The notes under the pieces were generated by a model. It saw nothing but the letters and a program-made list of their open reading frames with translations, did not search any database and was not told the DNA's origin. From Bacteroidales bacterium (GTDB lineage: Bacteria > Bacteroidota > Bacteroidia > Bacteroidales > P3): a stretch of DNA of 5,614 nucleotides. Both the position numbers and the translations under genes were made by a program. Positions 1-5,614 of this stretch are shown piece after piece. The stretch covers positions 626,259 to 631,872 of the forward strand of contig JABUUQ010000002.1 of the NCBI GenBank assembly GCA_021443125.1, written 5' to 3'. Position 1 is the first letter of the stretch, and each line of letters starts with the position of its first letter.

Positions 1-843
1 GACGAGCTTATGTCAAAAATCAAATGGGGTAAGGTTGAAGAAAGAAAACTTACTGCAACCGATGGCAAAGACCTTTACACATGGGTTATCTATCCTCCTG
101 ATTTTGACTCAACAAAGCAATATCCAACTCTTCTTTATTGCGAAGGAGGTCCTCAAAGCACTGTGTCTCAATTCTGGTCTTACAGATGGAACTTCCAAAT
201 TATGGCGTCTCATGGCTATATTATCGTTGCCCCAAATCGTAGAGGCTTGCCAGGTTTTGGACAAGAATGGTTGGAAGCAATAAGTGGTGATTATGGTGGC
301 CAATGTATGAAAGACTACTTTACTGCTATCGACGAGATAAGCAAAGAACCTTATGTGGATAAGGAACATCGTGGTGCAGTTGGTGCAAGTTTCGGCGGCT
401 ATTCTGTATATTGGCTTGCAGGACACCATGACAAACGTTTCAAAGCTTTTATTGCACACAATGGTATGTTCAACCTTGAACAGCAATATCTGGAAACAGA
501 AGAAATGTGGTTTGTTAATTGGGATTTAGGCGGTCCTTATTGGGATAAAAACAACGCTACAGCTCAAAAATCCTATGCAAATTCTCCTCATAAGTTCGTA
601 GATAAATGGGATACTCCAATAATGGTAATACACTCTGAATTCGACTTCAGAATTGTTGCCTCTCAAGGTATGGCTGCCTACAATGCTGCTTTGAATCGTG
701 GCATTCCAGCAAGATATCTTTACTTCCCAGACGAAACACATTGGGTTCTAAGACCACAAAATGGCGTTCTATGGCAGAGAAACTTCTTTGATTGGTTGGA
801 TAAGTGGTTGAAGCCAGAGAGTGAAGCGGCAAAAAGAAAGTAA
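1..843 (+). CDS. Dipeptidyl-peptidase 5-like S9 serine peptidase, C-terminal catalytic part (5' end outside window)
   Basis: The frame is open from base 1, and the first ATG (base 10) lies inside the protein, so this is the 3' part of a longer gene. Counting from that ATG, the 277 residues form an alpha/beta-hydrolase domain. The nucleophile elbow GASFGGY carries Ser127, Asp212 lies in HSEFDFR, and His244 lies in DETHWV. The Ser-Asp and Asp-His spacings (85 and 32 residues) equal those I recall for Porphyromonas gingivalis DPP5 (Ser542, Asp627, His659). This suggests that about 410 residues of beta-propeller and signal peptide lie upstream. DPP5 is a periplasmic enzyme that removes dipeptides, preferring hydrophobic residues at the second position, and feeds amino-acid catabolism in asaccharolytic Bacteroidales. 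The end is native: the WLDKWLK helix is followed by a short charged tail. Another S9 subfamily (acylaminoacyl peptidase) is possible but fits less well. Confidence 0.9.
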   Translation, partial: DELMSKIKWGKVEERKLTATDGKDLYTWVIYPPDFDSTKQYPTLLYCEGGPQSTVSQFWSYRWNFQIMASHGYIIVAPNRRGLPGFGQEWLEAISGDYGGQCMKDYFTAIDEISKEPYVDKEHRGAVGASFGGYSVYWLAGHHDKRFKAFIAHNGMFNLEQQYLETEEMWFVNWDLGGPYWDKNNATAQKSYANSPHKFVDKWDTPIMVIHSEFDFRIVASQGMAAYNAALNRGIPARYLYFPDETHWVLRPQNGVLWQRNFFDWLDKWLKPESEAAKRK

Positions 844-864
844 TAATCAAAAAATCAATATAAT

Positions 865-1353
865 ATGGAAATAATAGGTAAATTACAAATGATTCTGCCT
901 GAACAAAGAGGCGAATCTGCAAGAGGTCCTTGGGTTAGAGGAGGTTTTGTTATAGAAACGCAAGAGCAGTATCCAAGAAAAGTTTGTTTCACACTTTTTG
1001 GAGAAGACAGGGTTAATATGGTGAGAAACATAGCAATAGGTACAGATATCAAAGTTTTCTTTTCAATAGAGTCAAGAGAATTTCAAGGTCGCTGGTACAC
1101 AGATTTGAGAGCGAACGATGTTAATTATTTTACATCTGCTATGCCTCAACAACCTCAATATCAACAACCTGCACAATCTCAATACCAAGCACCACAACAA
1201 ATGCCAACAAGCAATCCAAATATGGCAAACAATTATATGCAGCAAATGCCTCAAGGACAACCATCTGTGCCTCAAAATCAACCTATTGCAAACACAAATG
1301 GTTCAATAGAGACTTTCGCAGATGGTGCAAGTGAGGAAGATTTGCCATTCTAA
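865..1353 (+). CDS. DUF3127 protein with SSB-like architecture
   Basis: This 162-residue cytoplasmic protein has two parts. Residues 1-90 match the DUF3127 family as I know it from Bacteroidota: a MEIIGKL start, then ETQEQYPRKVCFTLFGEDR, then SREFQGRWYTDLRA. It is predicted to be a small beta-rich, OB-like fold. Residues 92-145 are a low-complexity linker rich in Gln, Pro, Asn and Met. The protein ends in EEDLPF, which resembles the acidic C-terminal tip of bacterial SSB (DDDIPF in E. coli) that recruits DNA-repair and replication proteins. The domain, linker and tip order is therefore that of an SSB, and a role in binding single-stranded nucleic acid is inferred, not shown. It starts 21 bases after the peptidase stop, so co-transcription is likely, although the two functions look unrelated. 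No Shine-Dalgarno is visible; the A/T-rich leader is usual for the phylum. A hairpin terminator follows. Confidence 0.85.
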   Translation: MEIIGKLQMILPEQRGESARGPWVRGGFVIETQEQYPRKVCFTLFGEDRVNMVRNIAIGTDIKVFFSIESREFQGRWYTDLRANDVNYFTSAMPQQPQYQQPAQSQYQAPQQMPTSNPNMANNYMQQMPQGQPSVPQNQPIANTNGSIETFADGASEEDLPF

Positions 1354-1375
1354 CAACTTGCCACTGCATAAAAAT

Positions 1376-1405
1376 ATAGCCACTCTCCAATAGGGAAGTG
1401 GCTAT
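1376..1405. terminator. Bidirectional Rho-independent terminator
   Basis: A perfect 9-bp stem pairs ATAGCCACT (1376-1384) with AGTGGCTAT (1397-1405). Three more pairs inside (1386-1388 with 1393-1395) close an AATA loop. On the plus strand the stem is followed by TTTATTT. On the minus strand it is followed, after one base, by a run of five T. It lies between the converging stops of the DUF3127 gene (1353) and the glycosyltransferase gene (1441), so it probably ends both transcripts. Confidence 0.85.
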
Positions 1406-1440
1406 TTTATTTCTTGCTTTCGTTGAATTATTCCTTTGTT

Positions 1441-2553
1441 TTAATTTTTTCTTTCTTTGTTTAGAATTTTATCTAAAAGAGCATAAAGCACTTTTTCTTC
1501 ATTCTGCCATGATAATTCTTTTTGTGCCTTCAAACAATTATCACTCAAAGATTGCAAAAGAATATTATTGTTTATTATTTCGTTGATTTTCAATGCTATA
1601 TTTTCTTTTGTAGGTTTGCAATCTTCCATCAATACCCCAGTTTTGTATGTTTCAATAATAGGCTTTATTTCTTGCAAAGGTGTGGCCAAAACGGGAGTGC
1701 CTGCATTTATGTATTCAAAAATTTTATTCGGCAAAGAGATGGCATAATTCCTGTTTGTAGGCTTGTCCAATGATATTCCAAGTGTTGCGTTTCTTGTAAT
1801 AGTCATCATTTCCTCAAAACTTTTTCTGCCAAGCATAAGAACTTTGTTTTCAAGTCCTTGTTCCTTTATCATTTTTTCCAAATTATGAACAATATCGCCT
1901 TTGCCAAGAATGTAGAGCGGGCAATCAATCTCCTTCATAGCAAGAACGAGTTCCTCCAAACTTCTGTCTATATTCACAGAACCTTGCCACACTATATACT
2001 TTTCTTGAAGGGGATAATGTTTTCTTGATTGGTTGGCTTCGGAATAAGGAGGAATGTTTTTGATTATTGAAGATTCGACGCCGTAATTATCTTTGAAATA
2101 GTCTTTTATGGGATTGCAGACAGTGGTTATGTATTTGAGTTTTGGAACAATAAGTTTCTCCAAAAACTTCCAAAATTTCTTTTGAATGGAACCATCTTTC
2201 AGTTCGGCAACTTCTGTAAACATCTCATGGGAATCGAATATCAAAGGAATGCCTTTAATCCTGCTAACCAAGAACATAGGTAATAAAGTGTCTAAATCGT
2301 TTGCCCACAAAAGATTGCTTTTTTGCCATAAAGCCTTGCAAAAGAATTTTATATTAAGTTCTGCATAATATAGAAAATTCTTTTTGAACAAAAAAGCAGT
2401 GTCGTGTCTTATGAAATTGTTTTCCTGAGTTTTGTCTTTTGCTTTTTTGCACAATAGATGAACTTCAAAGCCGTAGTTTCCAAGACTTTGACAAGTTTTT
2501 TTTACCCTATTATCGCTAAAAACGTCGTTGCTTACGCTGACACAAACTCTCAT
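1441..2553 (-). CDS. Glycosyltransferase, GT-B fold, GT4-like
   Basis: This 370-residue protein has no signal peptide or membrane segment and is probably a cytoplasmic or membrane-associated sugar transferase. The N-terminal half shows the opening MRVCVSVSNDVFSDNR, the ANDLDTLLP motif (84-92) and FDSHEMFTEV (107-116), as in the Bacteroidota GT4-type enzymes I recall. The C-terminal donor-binding half has WQGSVNIDRSLEELV (189-203), a YILGKG strand (214-219) and SLPNKIFEYINAGTPVLA (273-290). Glu280 is the likely nucleotide-sugar-binding glutamate. The earlier Glu of the classical EX7E pair is absent at the expected place (Ile272), which is common in SLPNK-type members. Donor and acceptor cannot be read from the sequence; lipopolysaccharide, capsule or glycoprotein glycan are the usual targets. 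The ATG overlaps the stop of the LD-carboxypeptidase gene (ATGA), so translation is probably coupled, and no separate promoter is seen. Confidence 0.88.
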   Translation of the reverse strand: MRVCVSVSNDVFSDNRVKKTCQSLGNYGFEVHLLCKKAKDKTQENNFIRHDTAFLFKKNFLYYAELNIKFFCKALWQKSNLLWANDLDTLLPMFLVSRIKGIPLIFDSHEMFTEVAELKDGSIQKKFWKFLEKLIVPKLKYITTVCNPIKDYFKDNYGVESSIIKNIPPYSEANQSRKHYPLQEKYIVWQGSVNIDRSLEELVLAMKEIDCPLYILGKGDIVHNLEKMIKEQGLENKVLMLGRKSFEEMMTITRNATLGISLDKPTNRNYAISLPNKIFEYINAGTPVLATPLQEIKPIIETYKTGVLMEDCKPTKENIALKINEIINNNILLQSLSDNCLKAQKELSWQNEEKVLYALLDKILNKERKN

Positions 2554-3455
2554 TGTTCTATCTTTGTTCCTTTGTCGGTTATCTCCACTTTTGTGTTTCT
2601 TCCATAAATGAAAGCATTGTTTTGCGTGCCTATATGCCCAACGGGAACATTGAAAGCAACAGGAATTTTAAGGTCTTCGCATACATTTTTTATTATTTGC
2701 TCTGCAGACAAACCAAAAGGCGTTTCGTTGTCGTGCATATCGGTGAAAGCACCAACAAGCAAGGCTTTGAGATTGCCAAGTTTATTTGCCCTTCTTAGAG
2801 CCAAAACCATCCTGTCGATATGATAGAGATATTCGTCCAAATCCTCAATAATCAGTATCTTATCTTTAGTGTCGCCAAAACTTTCGCTACCAAGCAAAGA
2901 ATACAACACCGAAAGATTTCCTCCAATCAATTCTCCTTCAGCACAACCCAACGTATTCAAAAAATGATAGTCGGCATTGATAGTGTTTTTACCCTCAAAT
3001 AGAATTTGCTTCAAAGAATCCACTGCCACATTATGCTGACGGTCTTGAATGTTTATTGCCATAATGCCATGCACACCCTCAATCCCACACCTATAATATA
3101 TATGCGAAAGAATGGCAGTAACATCCGAATAGCCGATTATCCATTTAGGATTTTTTTTAAGCGAAGAAAAGTCCACCAAATCTAAAATTCTTGCACTGCC
3201 ATAACCGCCTCTTGCACAAAAGATTGCTTTTATGGAATCATCGTCAAGCATTTTTTGAAATTCTTCTGCTCTCTCTTTGTCGGTGCCTGCAAACTGGTTG
3301 AAATTCTTGCCTATTGTTTGCCCAACAACAGGATTCAAACCCCAAGAAGCAAGCAATTGAATAGTGGGAAGCACTTGTGGCAGAGTGATTTTTCTTGCCG
3401 AAGAAACAATGGCAACCTTGTCATTTTCTTGCAGAAGTTTCGGTGTAGTACTCAT
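2550..3455 (-). CDS. ldcA: LD-carboxypeptidase, peptidase family S66 (LdcA-like)
   Basis: The predicted 301-residue enzyme cuts the L,D bond that releases the terminal D-Ala from murein tetrapeptides in cytoplasmic peptidoglycan recycling. With the ATG start, Ser110 lies in IIGYSDVTA, Glu204 in LIIEDLDEYLYHIDRM and His274 in PVGHIGTQNN. The spacings (94 and 70) equal those I recall for E. coli LdcA (Ser106, Glu200, His270). The family's ARGGYGSARIL segment (81-91) is also present. No signal peptide is seen, which fits a cytoplasmic enzyme. A TTG start at 3479 would add eight residues. I prefer the ATG at 3455 because it gives the family's normal start (LLQENDKVAIVSSA) and because a -7 box covers 3476-3484, placing transcription start downstream of the TTG. 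The stop overlaps the ATG of the glycosyltransferase gene by 4 bases. S66 also includes MccF-type microcin immunity proteins; the triad alone does not exclude that role, but housekeeping recycling is more likely. Confidence 0.9.
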   Translation of the reverse strand: MSTTPKLLQENDKVAIVSSARKITLPQVLPTIQLLASWGLNPVVGQTIGKNFNQFAGTDKERAEEFQKMLDDDSIKAIFCARGGYGSARILDLVDFSSLKKNPKWIIGYSDVTAILSHIYYRCGIEGVHGIMAINIQDRQHNVAVDSLKQILFEGKNTINADYHFLNTLGCAEGELIGGNLSVLYSLLGSESFGDTKDKILIIEDLDEYLYHIDRMVLALRRANKLGNLKALLVGAFTDMHDNETPFGLSAEQIIKNVCEDLKIPVAFNVPVGHIGTQNNAFIYGRNTKVEITDKGTKIEQ

Positions 3456-3475
3456 AATTTTTGGTGTTTTATATT

Positions 3476-3484
3476 GCAAAGTTA
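3476..3484 (-). promoter_or_regulatory. Bacteroidota-type -7 promoter element for the ldcA-glycosyltransferase operon
   Basis: Read on the minus strand the bases are TAACTTTGC, a full match to the Bacteroidota sigma factor -7 consensus TAnnTTTGY. It lies 20 bases before the ldcA ATG, giving a leader of only about 15 bases. The -33 element is weak: the best candidate is CGTT at 3501-3504, spaced 16 bases away. Confidence 0.55.
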
Positions 3485-3506
3485 TAACTTTTATTTATAA
3501 AACGTA

Positions 3507-3537
3507 TTTATTATTGCATTATTATTTGTAATTTTGT
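3507..3537 (+). promoter_or_regulatory. Bacteroidota-type promoter reading toward the PAP2 gene
   Basis: TAATTTTGT at 3529-3537 matches the -7 consensus TAnnTTTGY in full. An 18-base spacer separates it from TTTA at 3507-3510, an imperfect -33 TTTG. Transcription would begin near 3542-3546 and leave a leader of about 150 bases before the phosphatase start. It lies about 45 bases from the oppositely directed -7 box of the ldcA operon, so the two promoters are back to back. Confidence 0.5.
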
Positions 3538-3696
3538 TACATGTTTAACCTCGTATGGACTGAAACTCAAATTTTATGGCAAGGTAAGCAATAGCCCAAG
3601 GTGGAGTTTTCAACAACGATAAGGAATTGTGCAATAATTATCCTGACGTTTGCGTTCATAAATGCATATATAGGTTAGATAATTTTAGTCTTAAAA
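3538..3696 (+). other. Untranslated leader region with a possible long-range hairpin
   Basis: No convincing gene lies between the divergent promoters and the phosphatase. The DNA from about 3545 to 3660 is visibly less AT-rich than the flanking spacer. TGAAACTC (3561-3568) pairs with GAGTTTTCA (3604-3612) through 8 pairs with one bulged T. Outside it, TCGT (3551-3554) pairs with ACGA (3616-3619) across an internal loop. The 35-base region enclosed includes CAAGGT twice (3580-3585 and 3597-3602). This could be a regulatory leader or a small RNA. I do not recognise it as a known riboswitch, and chance pairing cannot be excluded. There is no clear terminator before the phosphatase gene. Confidence 0.3.
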
Positions 3697-4935
3697 ATGA
3701 TAAACTGCTCAATGATAAAGAGATATATACTTATTCTTCTGCTTGTTCTTGCATTTGTAAAGTCATATTCGCAAAATGAATCTTTGCAGACGGATACTGT
3801 TTTGCACAAACTTTTGATTGATGATGTGCTGTCTTCAAAACCTTTCCAGATGACTTATTTTGCTGTTCCATTGTTTGTTACCGGCTCAATGTATGACTAT
3901 CATCATTTGGAATATAGGGATTTTAAGAGAAATTTTTTCAAGGATTTTTCCACCAATATAGATGATTATCTGCAGTTTTCACCCATTGCCATAACCTATG
4001 CTTTGAAAGTCTGCGGAGTGGAAAGCAAATCGTCTTGGAAAGAGTTGATTCTATCCTCTGCCTTTGCTTATGCTATTGCTTTTGGTTCGGCTAAAACATT
4101 GAAAGCCAATATATACTACAAACGGCCAGACGCAACAGGCAACAATTCTTTCCCTTCAGGACACACAACCTTTGCCTTTATGAACGCACATATTTTAGCA
4201 AAAGAATATGGCGAGAAATCATGGCTTTTTGCTTTGGCTGCATATTCTTTGTCCTCAACAACGGGCATTATGAGAGTGATGAACGAAAGGCATTGGCTTG
4301 GTGATGTTGTGGCAGGTGCAGGACTTGGTGTTCTTTCAACGGAAGTGGCTTATTTACTGAAAGATGCAATAATGGGCAACAAATCTCAAACTTTTGTTCC
4401 AACGGTGGAGGAGAGCAGAGAGGAAAAACCTTCGTTTGTGGCGATAAACACAACTTTCAATCACTCCTTGAATAATTATAAACTCAATAATAACAGAGAG
4501 TTAAATATAAATGACGGTGCTGCTGTGGGCTTCGAATCTGCATATTTCTACCATAAATTTTTTGGTGTGGGAATCAGTGCTGACCATTCAAGTTACAAAT
4601 CTGCTAAAATCAATATGTGGCAGGATTCTACTCTAAGTTTCTATTATTCAGGCATAAACCACTATTTTTCCTATCCGATTTGTCATCGTATGTTTTTGGG
4701 TGCAAAGATAGGTGCAGGCATAAGCAGAAATATAGAAAACACACTTTTGGACGGAATAATAGAAAGCCAATACCGATTGCGATACAATTTGGGTGCAAGT
4801 TTGAGTTTTTGGGTTAAAAGGAATACTTTTTTGAGATTTTTTGCCGACTATACCCATTCTCAATTAGAGATAGAAGACAAGGATAACCATTTCAGAACTA
4901 TAAATTTAGGTGCTGCGGCAGCTTTCCATTTCTAA
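3697..4935 (+). CDS. Exported PAP2-superfamily phosphatase with C-terminal beta-barrel-like domain
   Basis: This 412-residue protein begins with a signal peptide: Lys8 and Arg9, a hydrophobic run (10-21) and probable cleavage after SYS (23-25), before QNES. The PAP2 domain (about 50-225) has all three signatures: K136-x6-R143-P144, PSGH (153-156) and R193-x5-H199-x3-D203. His156 and His199 are the catalytic histidines and Asp203 supports His199. Such enzymes dephosphorylate lipid phosphates: lipid A (LpxE/LpxF type), undecaprenyl diphosphate or phosphatidylglycerol phosphate. The substrate cannot be read here. From about 245 to the end the sequence turns into alternating, aromatic-rich strands and ends in NLGAAAAFHF, with a C-terminal Phe as in outer-membrane beta-barrels. 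This suggests a periplasmic phosphatase domain attached to an outer-membrane anchor. An ATG at 3712 gives a more typical signal peptide (MIKRYIL) and may be the true start. The 3' end overlaps the convergent WbqC-family gene by 38 bases. Confidence 0.87.
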   Translation: MINCSMIKRYILILLLVLAFVKSYSQNESLQTDTVLHKLLIDDVLSSKPFQMTYFAVPLFVTGSMYDYHHLEYRDFKRNFFKDFSTNIDDYLQFSPIAITYALKVCGVESKSSWKELILSSAFAYAIAFGSAKTLKANIYYKRPDATGNNSFPSGHTTFAFMNAHILAKEYGEKSWLFALAAYSLSSTTGIMRVMNERHWLGDVVAGAGLGVLSTEVAYLLKDAIMGNKSQTFVPTVEESREEKPSFVAINTTFNHSLNNYKLNNNRELNINDGAAVGFESAYFYHKFFGVGISADHSSYKSAKINMWQDSTLSFYYSGINHYFSYPICHRMFLGAKIGAGISRNIENTLLDGIIESQYRLRYNLGASLSFWVKRNTFLRFFADYTHSQLEIEDKDNHFRTINLGAAAAFHF

Positions 4936-5551
4936 TGTAATTGCCACCCTCTTTGCCCATAGAAAACAAAAGATCCAAACATGATAGATTGCTTTCAAAT
5001 GGCAGTTTGTCGGAAAAAGATTGAAAATAAGTTTCAAAAAATTCTCCATCTTCTTTTCTTGTTTGCGGACGAAAAGCATCAACAAAGTTTTTATCCTTGT
5101 TTCTTACATAATCATCTGTAGCATAAATGTTTATATCGAGTGCAAAACTTTTTCTCAGAAAGTCGAAAACATCATAGTTCAAATCCAAAAGGAATCTGTG
5201 TTTTTTCTCCAATAGTTTTCTTACCTCCACATCGTAATACTCAAAAAAAGGGCTCTTGCCATAGTTGGAATACACTGCACGCCACATTCTTACGTTCCAA
5301 TCTTCCTTCCAAGAAATTTCTGCATCTTTGGTCAATAGTTTGGCAGTCTTGCTTCGCAGAATAGGTACGCTAATCGTCTGCACACCATCGGAAGAGAGCA
5401 AAAGACATCTGTTTCTAAAAGTCTGTCGAGGAAAAGATTCGTAGAGTTCTATGCTGATATTTTTTTGTTGTTGTGCAAAAACCATCCATGCAATAGATGG
5501 GAAAAATTCAAGGTGTATGCGTGCTATATCGTTGTTTGTCGCTAATTGCAT
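4898..5551 (-). CDS. WbqC-family protein
   Basis: The 217-residue product matches the WbqC-like family as I know it from Bacteroidota. Typical blocks are IHLEFFPSIAWMV (12-24), the QTFRNRCLLLSSDGVQTISVPI stretch (43-64), WRAVYSNYGKSPFFEYY (90-106), a KKHRFLLDLN helix (116-125) and LSCLDLLFSMG (189-199). There is no signal peptide, so it is probably cytoplasmic. The family is named after a gene in an O-antigen cluster, and some relatives are linked to sugar or amino-sugar modification. The biochemical role in Bacteroidota is not settled and I assign none. The ATG at 5551 is preferred because the N-terminal strand follows shortly after it. The last dozen or so residues, after the conserved LLFSMG block, are encoded mostly in the overlap with the phosphatase gene and look like a lineage-specific extension. 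No promoter is seen in the 63 bases upstream, so it may belong to an operon that begins outside the window. Confidence 0.85.
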   Translation of the reverse strand: MQLATNNDIARIHLEFFPSIAWMVFAQQQKNISIELYESFPRQTFRNRCLLLSSDGVQTISVPILRSKTAKLLTKDAEISWKEDWNVRMWRAVYSNYGKSPFFEYYDVEVRKLLEKKHRFLLDLNYDVFDFLRKSFALDINIYATDDYVRNKDKNFVDAFRPQTRKEDGEFFETYFQSFSDKLPFESNLSCLDLLFSMGKEGGNYIRNGKLPQHLNL

Positions 5552-5614
5552 TCTTTCTTGCTTTTAATAAATTGAAACGGCGTTTTATTTTGTTGAAACT
5601 GCCTTATACATAAT

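Noticed and set aside
109..486. Long minus-strand open frame inside the peptidase gene
   Set aside because: It lies opposite a well-supported S9 catalytic domain, has no recognisable motif, and is an antisense shadow. The same applies to the other overlapping frames at 526-741, 855-1052, 2553-2798 and 4648-4863.
1141..1300. CAA-rich stretch as a possible DNA tandem repeat
   Set aside because: It has no fixed period. It is the coding sequence for the Gln/Pro/Asn linker of the DUF3127 protein, and the frame and acidic end are intact.
3456..3479. TTG-initiated N-terminal extension of the LD-carboxypeptidase
   Set aside because: The added eight residues do not look like the family's start, and the TTG lies within the predicted -7 promoter element, so it would not be in the mRNA.
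3627..3644. ATTG/CAAT hairpin in the leader as a terminator
   Set aside because: The inner stem is four pairs around a two-base loop, GC-poor, and is not followed by a T-run.
5570..5600. AAACG/CGTTT inverted repeat upstream of the WbqC-family gene as an operator or terminator
   Set aside because: The arms are five bases with a one-base centre, too short to form a hairpin and without support from a T-run or a promoter nearby.

Overview
The window looks like chromosomal DNA from a member of the Bacteroidota, most likely Bacteroidales. The DNA is AT-rich and the starts lack clear Shine-Dalgarno sequences. Two sequences match the Bacteroidota -7 promoter element (TAnnTTTG). The gene content also fits: a DPP5-type S9 peptidase, a DUF3127 protein, a WbqC-family protein and a PAP2 phosphatase with an outer-membrane-like tail. 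No mobile element, CRISPR array, tRNA or rRNA was seen.

Layout. (1) Plus strand, 1-1353: the 3' catalytic part of a dipeptidyl-peptidase 5-like serine peptidase, cut by the window edge, then after 21 bases a DUF3127 protein built like a single-stranded DNA-binding protein. A strong hairpin at 1376-1405 ends this unit and probably also the unit converging on it. (2) Minus strand, 3455-1441: an S66 LD-carboxypeptidase and a GT4-like glycosyltransferase joined by a 4-base ATGA overlap, so clearly one operon, with a -7 box just upstream. (3) Intergenic, 3456-3696: divergent promoter-like elements and about 150 bases of possible leader RNA with a long-range hairpin. (4) Plus strand, 3697-4935: an exported PAP2 phosphatase with a beta-rich C-terminal half ending in Phe. 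(5) Minus strand, 5551-4898: a WbqC-family protein whose 3' end overlaps the phosphatase gene by 38 bases, tail to tail.

Most genes point to the cell envelope: peptide digestion in the periplasm (DPP5), murein tetrapeptide trimming (LD-carboxypeptidase), glycan building (glycosyltransferase, perhaps WbqC) and lipid-phosphate removal (PAP2). They lie in at least four transcription units, so this is a shared theme and not one demonstrated pathway. No clearly new multi-gene system is visible. The points most worth following are the SSB-like DUF3127 protein, the PAP2/beta-barrel architecture, and the divergent promoter region with its structured leader.
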